Below, piece after piece: positions 7,617 to 16,210 of a stretch of 64,000 bases of DNA. The DNA is taken from assembly GCF_003219815.1 (NCBI RefSeq), contig NZ_QJVD01000011.1, positions 62,001 through 126,000 of the forward strand, in the 5' to 3' direction. This stretch comes from Arthrobacter livingstonensis. Lineage in GTDB: Bacteria; Actinomycetota; Actinomycetes; Actinomycetales; Micrococcaceae. Position 1 is the first letter of the stretch. Each line of letters begins with the position of its first letter. Under the pieces are notes generated by a model that did not search any database, had not been told where the DNA came from, and saw nothing but the letters and a program-made list of their open reading frames with translations. A program made the translations under genes and the position numbers.

Positions 7617-9782
7617 CTAGATGACCCGCAGGGTTACGGTGCTGCCTTCAGGGGCCTCCACGCCTTGGGGGTCCTGGAAGCGGACTGTGCCAAAGAAGCC
7701 GCCGAACACGTTTTCCACCTTCACCTTGAAGCCGAGGGCCTCGAGCTGGGCCCTGGCGGCGTCAACCTGCTTGCCCACCACGTCCGGCACCATGACCATC
7801 TTGGGTCCCTTGGAGATTGTCAGCGTGACTTTGCCGCCGGCCGTGAGCGTTCCATCGCCCGGCGACTGCGACACGACGGACCCGGCGGGTACCGTGGCGC
7901 TGTTGACCTGGTCGGGGGCCACGGCAGCCACCAGGCCCACCCCCTTCAAGGCGGACTGGGCATCAGCGGAGGTCCTGCCCACCAGCGACGGCACGGGGAT
8001 GGGTTTGGGCCCCTTGGAGACCACCAGGTCTACCTTCGTGCCGCTCCGGAATTCGGTGCCAGGTTGGGGATTCTGGCTGACCACAGTGCCGGCCTTGGCC
8101 TTCTCGTCAAACGCCTCCGCCACGGCGCCAACGGCAAGGTGGCCGCCCGCCAGCGCCGCTTTGGCATCTGCCAGTGTCTTGCCTGCAAGTGCGGCAACCG
8201 GGTACAGGACAGGTCCCCGGGAGACAAGGATCGTCACGCCGCGAAACTTGCGCTGTTCCGTGCCGGCCGTGGGATCCGTGTCCACGACCAGCCCCGCCGC
8301 GGTCTTTTCGTTGAAGACCTCCGATGTGGCGGCCAGCTCGAATCCCTGGTCCTGAATCAGCACCTGGGCCTGCCCGACGGTTTTGTTGTGCACGTTGGGA
8401 ACGGTGGCGAGGGCGCCGGGCCCAAGAGCCAGGAACCAGCCGGCCGCGGCCAGCAGGAGTCCGAGCACCGCCACCACCAGGATCCAGATGGCGGCACGCC
8501 GACGTGGGTGTGCGGAGCCCAGTGTGGTGATGGGCCGGGCGGCTGCCTTCGCGCGGTCCTTTGCTGCCGCGCGCGCCTCCCGCTTGGACAGGCCGGCCGG
8601 GGCGATTTCCGCACTTTCATGGTCGACGCCGGCGCCGGACTCCGTGCCCGCCGCGCCGAAGTGCGGGGTGTTCGTTGCGGTGTCTGCTGCGTCATCGACG
8701 TAAAGCCGGTTGGCGGCGGGAATCACGCTGGTGGGATAGAGGGGTGCGTCGATGACGGTGGTGCCGTTGGCCTGGTCGCCGGCACCGCCGTTGTCGATTG
8801 CCTCAGTTGGATTGCCCAAGGGTGTGGCGAAGCCGTCCACGGCGGCACTCAGCGCTTCCGTATCGGCGCTGCCGGGTGTCGCTGCAGACAGGGCTGCAGG
8901 GTTTCCATGCCGCCGTGTCCCGCCGGCGTCAAGTTCCTCCGGTGTCAGGGTGCGGCGGATGTGGCGCAGGTCCTCCAACAGGGACGCACCGTTGGCGGGG
9001 CGGTGGTCGGGATCCTTTTCGGTCATGTAGCGGACCAACTCATCCATTTCCGCCGGCAGTCCGGGCACGGCAGCGGAAGGCGGGGGAGCGTCGTCACGCA
9101 CGTGTTGCATCGCCACGGCGATGGGTATCTTGCCTCGGAAGGGCTGTTCGCCGGTCAGCAACTCGTAAAGCATGATCCCGGCGGAGTAAATGTCGCTGCG
9201 TGCGTCTCCGCCGTCGCCATTGACCAGTTCCGGGGCTATGTACCCGACCGTGCCGAGCAGTGTCGCCGTGTTCGTCGTCGTGGTGACGGCGCGGGAGAGA
9301 CCAAAGTCGCCAATCTTTACCCATCCGCTTCGGGAGATCAACACGTTCTCGGGCTTGACGTCACGGTGCACCAGCCCAGCGGCATGGGCAGCTGCCAGGC
9401 CCTCCACGATGGGGTCCAGCAGGTCAAGGGCCTGCCGCGGGGTGAGTGGCGCGCTGGAATTGATGACCTCACGCAGGGTGTGCCCGTCGATGTATTCGAG
9501 CACCAGGTACGCATGCGCCGCGCCGACGCCGTGGTCATGAATTTGCACCACGTGAGGGTGGGAAAGACTGGCCGCGCTCCACGCCTCACGCTGGAGCCGT
9601 TCGATGAACGCGTTGTCGGTGGCCAGGTGCGGGTGCAGGATCTTCAGGGCAATGTTGCGGTTGAGCCGGATGTCCTTGGCGAGATAGACAGTGGACATGC
9701 CTCCGCGCGCGACCTTGGCCAGCACCAGGTAGCGGTCATCAATGGTGGCCCCAATCAGGGGATCCAACGGCTCGTCTTGCAC
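7617..9782 (-). CDS. PASTA-domain Ser/Thr protein kinase (PknL/PknB-like)
   Basis: Membrane receptor kinase of 721 residues. The cytoplasmic kinase domain (about residues 18-280) carries the Gly loop VARGGMSTVYLA, the catalytic lysine in NIALKIL, the HRDVKPEN loop, IGDFGLS and YIAPEL. An acidic, Ala-rich linker follows, then one TM helix near residue 442 (WILVVAVLGLLLAAAGWFLA). Four extracellular PASTA repeats begin near VPNVHNKTV, VAALAGKTL, VPSLVGRTS and VPDVVGKQV. PASTA repeats sense peptidoglycan or lipid II in related kinases. The neighbouring lytic transglycosylase and Rv2175c-like gene support a cell-wall signalling role. Mycobacterial PknL lacks the PASTA repeats seen here. Confidence 0.95.
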   Translation of the reverse strand: MQDEPLDPLIGATIDDRYLVLAKVARGGMSTVYLAKDIRLNRNIALKILHPHLATDNAFIERLQREAWSAASLSHPHVVQIHDHGVGAAHAYLVLEYIDGHTLREVINSSAPLTPRQALDLLDPIVEGLAAAHAAGLVHRDVKPENVLISRSGWVKIGDFGLSRAVTTTTNTATLLGTVGYIAPELVNGDGGDARSDIYSAGIMLYELLTGEQPFRGKIPIAVAMQHVRDDAPPPSAAVPGLPAEMDELVRYMTEKDPDHRPANGASLLEDLRHIRRTLTPEELDAGGTRRHGNPAALSAATPGSADTEALSAAVDGFATPLGNPTEAIDNGGAGDQANGTTVIDAPLYPTSVIPAANRLYVDDAADTATNTPHFGAAGTESGAGVDHESAEIAPAGLSKREARAAAKDRAKAAARPITTLGSAHPRRRAAIWILVVAVLGLLLAAAGWFLALGPGALATVPNVHNKTVGQAQVLIQDQGFELAATSEVFNEKTAAGLVVDTDPTAGTEQRKFRGVTILVSRGPVLYPVAALAGKTLADAKAALAGGHLAVGAVAEAFDEKAKAGTVVSQNPQPGTEFRSGTKVDLVVSKGPKPIPVPSLVGRTSADAQSALKGVGLVAAVAPDQVNSATVPAGSVVSQSPGDGTLTAGGKVTLTISKGPKMVMVPDVVGKQVDAARAQLEALGFKVKVENVFGGFFGTVRFQDPQGVEAPEGSTVTLRVI

Positions 9783-9810
9783 CCTTCGATCCTATTGGGT
9801 GAAACGTGGC

Positions 9811-9841
9811 GGGGCCGCCAGCAACACTCGCTGGCGGCCCC
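9811..9841 (-). terminator. GC-rich hairpin between LysM protein and kinase genes
   Basis: A perfect 12-bp inverted repeat (GGGGCCGCCAGC with its complement) and a 7-nt loop lie 24 bases past the stop of the LysM transglycosylase gene and just before the kinase start at 9782. No clear U-run follows on the minus strand. It may be a weak terminator, or it may set relative expression between the two genes. Confidence 0.5.
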
Positions 9842-9864
9842 GTGCCTTCGTTGGCGGCATCCGT

Positions 9865-11445
9865 TTAGCGGAACTGCTTGCGGAGTGCCTGAACACTGGC
9901 CACATAGTTTTTGGTGTCGGGGTACATGCCATGAACGCTTACGGAGTATTGGCCCTGGTAGTAGCCCGCAATGGCCAGGCTCTCAGTCTTGGCGCCCTTG
10001 AGCAGCGCCCGGATGATGGCCACGCCGGCGGTGACATTGTCCTGCGGGTTGAGCAGGTTCAGCTTTCGTCCCACCAGCCCGGAGGCCCAATCGCCGGCAT
10101 CGGGGATGACCTGCATGGTCCCGATGGCGTTGGCGGGGGAGACCACCTGGTGGTTGAATCCGGACTCCTGTTGCGCAAACGCCATGGCCAGGGATGGGTC
10201 AACGCCCATGCTGGCCGCAGTGCGGGCAACCATTTCCTTCATTTGTGCCCTGGTGGGGGAGGGTGCCGCGAGAAGGGCTTGCAGGTTCTTGTTTGCGTCG
10301 GCCACCACGGCGTCCGGGTAGGTGTAGTGCAGGAACGTGTTGGGCACCTTGGGTGCCGCCTGCTTGATCGGCGTGACGGAGCTGGAAGCCGCCTTGATGC
10401 CGGGGATGGTCAGGGTCTTGCCCGCGTAGATGGTGCCGTTGACGGAGATGCCGTTCGCGGAGGCCAGCGCCTGCAGGCCCACGCCATGCCTGGAGGCGAT
10501 GGCGGAAAGGGTGTCGCCCGATTTGATGACGTACCTGCTCCCGGAAGAGGGGGCGGCGCTGGACGCCTTGGCCGGGGTGGCAGCAGCCTTGGCGGCCGGG
10601 GCTGCCGCCGATGCACCGAGCCTGATGACCTGTCCGGGATAGATGATGCCGTTGACCGAGATGCCGTTCGCAGAGGCAAGTGCCGCCAGACCCACTCCGT
10701 GCCTGGCCGCAATCCCGGAGAGAGTGTCGCCTGACTTGATGACGTACGTTTTTCCGGTGGCCGGTTTGGCGCTGGACGCCTTGGCTGGAGCGGGGGCTGC
10801 GGCCCGGGCGGGCGCAGGGGCGGCCGATGCGCCGAGCTTGATGACCTGGCCCGGATGGATGATGGTGGCATTGTTCATGCCATTGGCGGCGAGCACCGCA
10901 GCGGTGGACAGGCCGTGCCGGGCGGCAATGGCGCTGATGGTGTCCCCGCTCTTCACCACGTACCTTGCCGTGGAGGAGCTGCCTGCAGTTTTTGCGGGGG
11001 CAGTCGGTGCAGCTGGAGCGCTTCCGGCGGTGAGCTTGATCTGCTGGCCGGGATAAATGATGGTCGTGGCGCTGAGTTTGTTGAGGGCAAGCACGGCGCT
11101 GGTGGAGAGACCGTGGCGTGCGGCAATGGCGGAGATGGTGTCGCCCGCCGCCACCTTGTAGGTCTTCATGGCCGGTGACTGGGGGGCAATGCGCGATGGA
11201 AGGGACCCGGCCACCACTGAGGTGGGGATGCCGGCCACTCTCTGCGCCGCCTTGACGGCAGTGGCAAGCCCGCCCTGGGTGAGCGCGGAGGGAAGAATTT
11301 TGGGCCCCGTGGGGGCAGGCGCCGCAGCGGCAGGGTGAGCCAGTGCCAGTGAGGAAAGCATAACGACGGGAATGGCGGCCGTGGCAACAGCCGCCAATTG
11401 CTTGCCGCTGGCATACACGGGCCGGGAAGGACGTGGGGAAGTCAT
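9865..11445 (-). CDS. Secreted lytic transglycosylase with four LysM repeats
   Basis: Probable exported peptidoglycan hydrolase of 526 residues. A basic N-terminus and hydrophobic stretch (AVATAAIPVVMLSSLALAHP) end in an Ala/Pro-rich segment, consistent with a signal peptide. Four LysM modules begin with YKVAAGDTISAIA, YVVKSGDTISAIA, YVIKSGDTLSGIA and YVIKSGDTLSAIA, separated by Ala/Pro linkers. The C-terminal 120 residues form an SLT/Slt70-like domain with the catalytic Glu in AFAQQESGFN and the GTMQVIPDAG motif. AGAGGATC precedes the ATG. The gene is upstream of the PASTA kinase on the same strand and divergent from the Rv2175c-like gene, so a shared wall-remodelling context is likely. Confidence 0.93.
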   Translation of the reverse strand: MTSPRPSRPVYASGKQLAAVATAAIPVVMLSSLALAHPAAAAPAPTGPKILPSALTQGGLATAVKAAQRVAGIPTSVVAGSLPSRIAPQSPAMKTYKVAAGDTISAIAARHGLSTSAVLALNKLSATTIIYPGQQIKLTAGSAPAAPTAPAKTAGSSSTARYVVKSGDTISAIAARHGLSTAAVLAANGMNNATIIHPGQVIKLGASAAPAPARAAAPAPAKASSAKPATGKTYVIKSGDTLSGIAARHGVGLAALASANGISVNGIIYPGQVIRLGASAAAPAAKAAATPAKASSAAPSSGSRYVIKSGDTLSAIASRHGVGLQALASANGISVNGTIYAGKTLTIPGIKAASSSVTPIKQAAPKVPNTFLHYTYPDAVVADANKNLQALLAAPSPTRAQMKEMVARTAASMGVDPSLAMAFAQQESGFNHQVVSPANAIGTMQVIPDAGDWASGLVGRKLNLLNPQDNVTAGVAIIRALLKGAKTESLAIAGYYQGQYSVSVHGMYPDTKNYVASVQALRKQFR

Positions 11446-11651
11446 GGGTGCGATCCTCTGGTTTCCGGGACGGTTGGTGCTAGTGGTGATGGTGTTACTT
11501 GTGTGACTATTGTGAATTTACACCAAATTCGCCCAAGTGACAGTCCCGTGGGGACAAACGATCGAAAATACATCCGTGTAATTCTCTCGGCGCCATGCGG
11601 CCGCCCTGTCATGGTGTGCGCCGGCGCCAATCCTGTGGGAACCTAGAACAC

Positions 11652-12005
11652 GTGAGTAATGTTGAAAATGTAGTCAGTGAATGGTTGCCGCTGCCGGACG
11701 TCGCACTAAAGCTCGACGTGTCCGTAACCAAGGTCCATGCCCTCGTCAAGGACGGCTCCCTGCTGGCCGCCCGCGTGGGCGAACGCTCGATCCGCGCCGT
11801 ACCGGCCGGCTTCTTCATCGACGACCACATTGTGGAGAGCCTGCGCGGCACCATTACGGTCCTCCATGACGCGGGTTTCGACGACGAAGAGGCCATCACC
11901 TGGCTGTTCACCCCTGACGATTCCCTGCCGGGCCGTCCCATCGACGCCCTGCACGAAGGCCGCAAGACCGAAATCCGCCGCCGCGCCGCCGCCCTGGGCT
12001 GGTAG
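11652..12005 (+). CDS. Rv2175c-like winged-helix DNA-binding protein
   Basis: A 117-residue protein matching the architecture of mycobacterial Rv2175c. It has an N-terminal winged-helix segment (PDVALKLDVSVTKVHALVKD), the strand VGERSIRAVPAGFFI, and a C-terminal helical part with GFDDEEAITWLF and the conserved end IRRRAAALGW. In M. tuberculosis the homologue is a phosphorylation substrate of PknL that binds DNA. The PASTA kinase gene sits one gene away here, so the same partnership is inferred. The GTG at 11652 gives VSNVENVVSEW. The upstream region is shared with the divergent LysM gene. Its DNA targets are unknown. Confidence 0.85.
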   Translation: MSNVENVVSEWLPLPDVALKLDVSVTKVHALVKDGSLLAARVGERSIRAVPAGFFIDDHIVESLRGTITVLHDAGFDDEEAITWLFTPDDSLPGRPIDALHEGRKTEIRRRAAALGW

Positions 12006-12030
12006 CAGCCACGACTTTCGCCCTTCCAGG

Positions 12031-13134
12031 CTAGGACGTGCGCGAAACGGCGCTCCGGCCAAGCGCTGACAGGGCAGCCGCTATGGCGCCGTCGATCGGC
12101 AGGCCAGCCAAGGCAGTGAATGCGGTGCTGCTCAGTGCGGAGATCATCTCTTCCGTCCCGGCCAGGGCCCCGGAATCTACCATGATGGAACACAGCCTGC
12201 CGATCTCGGCGTCGCTCAGGTCCTGACGCCCCAGGTGTGTGTCTACAAATTCACGCTCCGGTTCACCGGCAGCGTCGATGGTCAGGCCCACCAGCACGGT
12301 GCGCTTGCCTTCGCGGAGGTCATCTCCGGCGGGCTTGCCCGTCTGGGCCGGGTCGCCAAAGACTCCCAGGACATCGTCGCGCAGCTGGAAAGCCTCACCG
12401 AGCGGCAGGGCGAACGCGCTGTAGCCGGACAGCAGTTCGGGGGACGCCCCGGCCAGTGCGCCGCCAAGCACCAGCGGGTGTTCGGATGAATACTTGGCGC
12501 TCTTGAAGCGGATGATGGCAGACGCCCGGGCCACGGCCGTGCCGTGCGGCTTGGTGGGACCCGAAACTTCCTCGAGGATGTCGAGATATTGTCCGGCCAT
12601 GACTTCTGTTCGCATCAGGTTAAACACCGCGCGGGCGCGGCTGCCGGCGCCGGCGCCGATGGCGGCGAACATTTCCTCGCTGAACGACAGGCACAGGTCC
12701 CCGGTGAGAATGGCGGCCGCGTGGCCAAAGCGTTCCTCGTCCAGGGACCATCCGTGCCTGCCGTGCAGGGTCCCGAACTGGCGGTGGACGCTGGGGCCGC
12801 CGCGACGGGTGTCCGAACGGTCGATAATGTCGTCATGGATCAGTGCGGCCGCCTGAAACAGTTCCAGCGAGGCCCCGGCCATGATGATCTCCTCGGCGCC
12901 CGGCGCGCCGCCGGCACCGCGCCAGCCCCAGTAACACAGGAGCGCACGCATGCGCTTACCGCCCGTCACGAGGGACGCGATGGAGTCCACCAGCACCAGG
13001 GAGTCCGTGGAGATGCCCGCCAGCAGCATGCTCTTTTCTGCCAGGAATGCCGTCAGCTTCCCTGCCACCGCGGTGACAAACGCCTCCTGTTCGGCGGCCG
13101 TTGATTCCTGGGGGGTGGCGGCAAATGCGGTCAT
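12031..13134 (-). CDS. Polyprenyl (geranylgeranyl-type) diphosphate synthase
   Basis: Class I trans-prenyltransferase of 367 residues that condenses isopentenyl diphosphate onto an allylic primer. The first Asp-rich motif is in LIHDDIIDRSDTRRG near residue 108 and the second in LRDDVLGVFGDPAQTGKP near residue 245. GGKRMRALL carries the diphosphate-binding Lys and Arg. In mycobacteria idsA2 lies in the equivalent place near Rv2175c and pknL. Product length (geranylgeranyl or longer, for quinones or carotenoids) cannot be fixed from motifs alone. It converges with the Rv2175c-like gene, whose stop is 25 bases away. Confidence 0.92.
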   Translation of the reverse strand: MTAFAATPQESTAAEQEAFVTAVAGKLTAFLAEKSMLLAGISTDSLVLVDSIASLVTGGKRMRALLCYWGWRGAGGAPGAEEIIMAGASLELFQAAALIHDDIIDRSDTRRGGPSVHRQFGTLHGRHGWSLDEERFGHAAAILTGDLCLSFSEEMFAAIGAGAGSRARAVFNLMRTEVMAGQYLDILEEVSGPTKPHGTAVARASAIIRFKSAKYSSEHPLVLGGALAGASPELLSGYSAFALPLGEAFQLRDDVLGVFGDPAQTGKPAGDDLREGKRTVLVGLTIDAAGEPEREFVDTHLGRQDLSDAEIGRLCSIMVDSGALAGTEEMISALSSTAFTALAGLPIDGAIAAALSALGRSAVSRTS

Positions 13135-13218
13135 GCTTGGTGGGTCCTTGCTGTGTGAGGTTTCGGCCCCGCGGCGGGCCTTGTTGGGGCGGCGTTCGAG
13201 GGCTGGCTATTTTTGTAC

Positions 13219-13782
13219 CTATTTGAGGGAGGCCGGAACCACGTTGGCCCCAATGGTCACCGTTGCCGTGGAGCCCGTCTGGACCACCCCAACAACCACA
13301 CTTTCCTTCCCGGCATCGCGCACAAACGTCTTGGTCGGTGTGCCGTCCACCGAATCGCCCGGCAGGGCAGTGAACGACTGGCCCAGATACACCTTGGTGT
13401 AATACGCCAGCACGTCCGCAGGCTTGGCCGTCAGTGTCGCCGTCAGCGAAGCCACCGAAATCGGGGTGGAACGCTGGAGGCTCGACGTCTGGACCTCGGC
13501 GCCCTTCATCAACGGAATGAGCTTGGAGGGGAAGCCCGCCACGAGTTCCTTTTGCGCCGTTTCCGCTGTGGGGCTGGCTCCTGCCGCGGCCGGCGACGAC
13601 GGCGATGGCGTGATGGCGGACGTGGCCGTCACAGCAGATGCGCCCGGAGAGCCGGAGGGAGTTGTGCCGGTGCCGCCGTAGCAGCCCGAGAGCAGCACGA
13701 CGGCGGCAACGGCTGCGGTCGCGGGAAGTTGCCACGGCGACCGACTGCCGGGGCGCAGGAGGCGAAAATTGGAGCTGGGCAT
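13219..13782 (-). CDS. Putative lipoprotein
   Basis: The protein has about 187 residues. It starts with a basic segment and a hydrophobic helix ending in the lipobox LLSGC near residue 34, so Cys acylation and anchoring on the outer face of the membrane are predicted. A Ser/Pro/Ala/Thr-rich linker follows, then a compact domain of about 120 residues (LVAGFPSKLIPLMKGAEVQ to VTIGANVVPASLK). I do not recognise the domain. The start may be the ATG at 13782 or the adjacent GTG at 13785. The gene lies 84 bases upstream of the prenyl synthase gene on the same strand, so co-transcription is possible. Confidence 0.8.
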   Translation of the reverse strand: MPSSNFRLLRPGSRSPWQLPATAAVAAVVLLSGCYGGTGTTPSGSPGASAVTATSAITPSPSSPAAAGASPTAETAQKELVAGFPSKLIPLMKGAEVQTSSLQRSTPISVASLTATLTAKPADVLAYYTKVYLGQSFTALPGDSVDGTPTKTFVRDAGKESVVVGVVQTGSTATVTIGANVVPASLK

Positions 13783-13884
13783 CACTGTTTTTCCTTAGCT
13801 GCCGGTAGCGGTGCAATGGATCGCCTCCAGTTTACCCATTGGCGGCAGGGCGGCCGCACGCGCGGCTGGCGGCGCGAGGGGAAC

Positions 13885-14184
13885 GTCGGGGCCCCTCGGC
13901 CAGTAGCGCCCACCGGCCTCCCCAACCTCGCTTCGTCCCCGGAGGCTCCCACCGCTCGCAATCCCCAGCCGCTCCCACTGCTCGCAAGCTCGCAGCGGGT
14001 CCCTCGCGGCAGTGGGCCCCCGCGTCGGGGCCCTCAGCCAGTAGCGCCCACCGTCGGGGCCCCTCAGCCAGTAGCGCCCACCGGCCTCCCCAACCTCGCT
14101 TCGCTCCGTCGGGGCCCCTCGGCCAGTAGCGCCCACCGGCCTCCCCAACCTCGCTTCGCTCCGTCGGGGCCCCTCGGCCAGTAG
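13885..14184. repeat. GC-rich 55-bp tandem repeats and related fragments
   Basis: This 409-base gap between the lipoprotein gene and dinB is built mostly of repeats. Units starting at 14053, 14108 and 14163 recur at exactly 55 bp, each beginning GTCGGGGCCCCTC and carrying CCAGTAGCGCCCACC and CCTCCCCAACCTCGCTTCG; the last is truncated at the dinB start. A further copy begins at 13885 and a partial one near 14023. Between them (13971-14020) lies a segment closely related to one at 46464-46515. No spacers like those of a CRISPR array occur. Confidence 0.85.
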
Positions 14185-14194
14185 GCTTGGTGGC

Positions 14195-15499
14195 GTGGAA
14201 CAGCAACCGCGGCGCATGCCGGAGCGCCCGGGCCGGCCAGCGAGCAGCCGGGCCGAGGCAGAGCTGCGCCTGGGACAGGCAGGTCGGGTCCTGGACCAGT
14301 CCGGCTGCACCATCCTGCACGTGGACATGGACGCATTTTTTGTCGCCGTGGAATTGCGCCAGCGTCCGGAACTCAAGGGGCGCCAGGTCATTGTCGGATT
14401 CCCGGAGGGCCGCTCGGTGGTGCTCTCGGCATCGTACGAGGCCAGGGCGCTGGGAGTCCGGTCGGCCATGCCCATGGTGACGGCCATGCGGATGGCGCCG
14501 TCCGCCGTCGTAATTGAACCTAGGCACGGGGCGTACCAGGAAGTGTCCGGGCAGGTGATGGAGTTGTTCAACTCCATCACCGACAAGGTGGAACCGCTCA
14601 GCGTGGACGAGGCCTTCCTTGACGTCTCCGGCGCGCTGCGCCGGCTTGGCACGCCGCTGGAGATCGGTGCACTTGTGCGCCGGCAGGTGGAGGCCGAACT
14701 TGGCATCACGGCTTCGGTGGGCATTGCGGCGTCGAAGTTTGTGGCGAAGATCGCCTCGACGCGCTGCAAGCCGAACGGCATGCTTCTCATCGAGAAGGAC
14801 CGCACGGTGGAATACCTCCACACGCTGCCCGTCCAGGCACTCTGGGGTGTGGGCGCCAAGACGTTGGAGGCCCTGCAGCGCCTGGGCATTTTCACCGTGG
14901 CCGACGTCGCCGCCACACCGGTTGCCGTGCTGTCGAAAACACTCGGTGCAGGCGGCCGGGCCCTTCACAACCTCTCGTGGGGCATCGACCCGCGGCCGGT
15001 GACGCCCGTCCACGTGGAGAAGAGCATCGGTGCCGAGGGGACCTTTGCCGTTGACACGTTCGACGACGACGTCCTCACCAAGGAATTGTTGCGGCTCTCC
15101 CACCGCGTGGCCGGACGCCTGCGGGAAGCCGGACTGGCCGGGCGGACCTTGGCGCTGAAAGTCAAGTACTCAGACTTCTCCACGATCAGCCGGTCCAAGG
15201 CAATGGGCGCAGGCGTTGACAGTGCAGGGCAGATTTACACCGGCGCCACCGGCCTGCTGCGCGCCTTGGGCACCCGACCGCAAAGCGTGCGGCTGATCGG
15301 GGTCCGCGTGGAAGCACTTGAGCCGACCAGTTCGGCGCCGCTGCAACTGGCCCTCGACCGCCGCGAAGACAATGAACGCAACGCAGAGGTGGTGGGGGAC
15401 GCCATTGCGGCGAAGTTTGGCACGGCCAGGATAGTGCCCGCCCGTCTCCTCAAGTCGGCCCGAAAGGACCCCGGGCCCAGCCGTCCAGAAACATTTTGA
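14195..15499 (+). CDS. dinB: DNA polymerase IV (Y-family, translesion)
   Basis: Error-prone polymerase of 434 residues that bypasses DNA lesions. The N-terminal catalytic motif LHVDMDAFFVAVE is near residue 43 and the second acidic motif SVDEAFLDVSG near residue 138. The helix-hairpin-helix region ALWGVGAKTLEALQRLGI and a C-terminal little-finger domain follow. It ends in a short basic tail (RLLKSARKDPGPSRPETF), where a beta-clamp binding motif is usual but not obvious here. The GTG at 14195 lies right against the truncated last unit of the 55-bp repeat, so its translation start region is repeat-derived. I see no convincing LexA box upstream. Confidence 0.93.
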   Translation: MEQQPRRMPERPGRPASSRAEAELRLGQAGRVLDQSGCTILHVDMDAFFVAVELRQRPELKGRQVIVGFPEGRSVVLSASYEARALGVRSAMPMVTAMRMAPSAVVIEPRHGAYQEVSGQVMELFNSITDKVEPLSVDEAFLDVSGALRRLGTPLEIGALVRRQVEAELGITASVGIAASKFVAKIASTRCKPNGMLLIEKDRTVEYLHTLPVQALWGVGAKTLEALQRLGIFTVADVAATPVAVLSKTLGAGGRALHNLSWGIDPRPVTPVHVEKSIGAEGTFAVDTFDDDVLTKELLRLSHRVAGRLREAGLAGRTLALKVKYSDFSTISRSKAMGAGVDSAGQIYTGATGLLRALGTRPQSVRLIGVRVEALEPTSSAPLQLALDRREDNERNAEVVGDAIAAKFGTARIVPARLLKSARKDPGPSRPETF

Positions 15500-15580
15500 C
15501 GGCCCTTCCGCGATCACCCTGCGCCGGGTTTCAGTTCCGTCGAAACACGCCTATTGTTAGTAGTAGGAGTTCTCTCAGCA

Positions 15581-15679
15581 ATGACTTCAAAACTCATTGG
15601 TGCTCTGCGGAAACGGTCAAAAAACCAGTTTGAGGCCCGCGGGGAACTAATGCAGGCACTGAAAGCGTTAACGAGTTAA
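15581..15679 (+). CDS. Candidate 32-residue basic mini-protein
   Basis: An ATG at 15581 preceded by TAGGAG (14 nt upstream) opens a frame of 32 codons ending in TAA. The predicted peptide starts MTSKLIGALRKRSKN and ends MQALKALTS; it is basic and could form an amphipathic helix. Base composition is clearly less GC-rich than the neighbouring genes. It lies between dinB and the DUF3040 gene, 33 bases before the latter start. I do not recognise it. Conservation of frame in related genomes would decide whether it is real. Confidence 0.4.
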   Translation: MTSKLIGALRKRSKNQFEARGELMQALKALTS

Positions 15680-15712
15680 GACGCCCATGGCCCTTAATTG
15701 AAGGAGGTCGTC

Positions 15713-16078
15713 ATGCCCCTCTCGGAGCACGAGCAAAGACTGCTGGATCAACTGGAACAGCAGCTGCATGCCGAAGACCCGAAGTTTGCCCACACCCTGG
15801 CATCGGATCCGGCACGTTCACTGTCCACCCGTCACATTGTGATCGGCGTCCTGGTCATGATTGTCGGCATCATGGTTTTGCTCGGTGGCGTTGCCATCAA
15901 GGTAATCGTGGTGGGAATCCTTGGCTTCCTCATCATGGGAGCCGGCGTGTACATCGCAATTTCGCGGCCGAAGTTCAGCGGCGACCCCACGACCGGCGCC
16001 AAATCAGGGACCAAGCAAAAGAGCGGCTTCATGAACAGCCTCGAAGAGCGCTGGGAAGAGCGCCGCAAGGAGCAATAG
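15713..16078 (+). CDS. DUF3040-type small membrane protein
   Basis: Protein of 121 residues with the family N-terminus MPLSEHEQRLLDQLEQQL, followed by EDPKFA. Two TM helices span roughly residues 44-64 (VIGVLVMIVGIMVLLGGVAI) and 67-87 (VVGILGFLIMGAGVYIAI). The C-terminus is basic and charged (EERWEERRKEQ). DUF3040 proteins are common next to dinB and mraZ in actinobacteria; their function is unknown. The start is set by AAGGAGG at 15702, with good spacing to the ATG at 15713. A strong terminator follows at 16187-16210. Confidence 0.88.
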   Translation: MPLSEHEQRLLDQLEQQLHAEDPKFAHTLASDPARSLSTRHIVIGVLVMIVGIMVLLGGVAIKVIVVGILGFLIMGAGVYIAISRPKFSGDPTTGAKSGTKQKSGFMNSLEERWEERRKEQ

Positions 16079-16186
16079 GCGCCGACACAACCGGACACGC
16101 CCACAACTGGGGCTGCGGAAGACTCCCTGCCTGAAGCGGCCCGCCAGCAACACAGATGGACTGTCTGTGGGCACGCGATGCCAAAT

Positions 16187-16210
16187 AAGCCCGCAGCGCG
16201 GGCTTTTTTT
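16187..16210 (+). terminator. Intrinsic terminator after the DUF3040 gene
   Basis: The 7-bp stem AGCCCGC/GCGGGCT with a 3-nt loop is followed by an uninterrupted run of seven T. It separates the dinB-side genes from the dcw cluster. Confidence 0.85.

Noticed and set aside
11446-11600. c-di-AMP (ydaO-type) riboswitch before the LysM hydrolase gene
   Set aside because: Such riboswitches occur before actinobacterial wall hydrolases, but I could not find the conserved core segments in this leader.
13885-14184. CRISPR array
   Set aside because: Units are contiguous at 55 bp with no unique spacers and no cas genes; likewise the 32-bp and 34-bp arrays.
15530-15580. LexA/SOS box near dinB and the small ORF
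   Set aside because: TCGAAAC is present but no matching second half-site follows.
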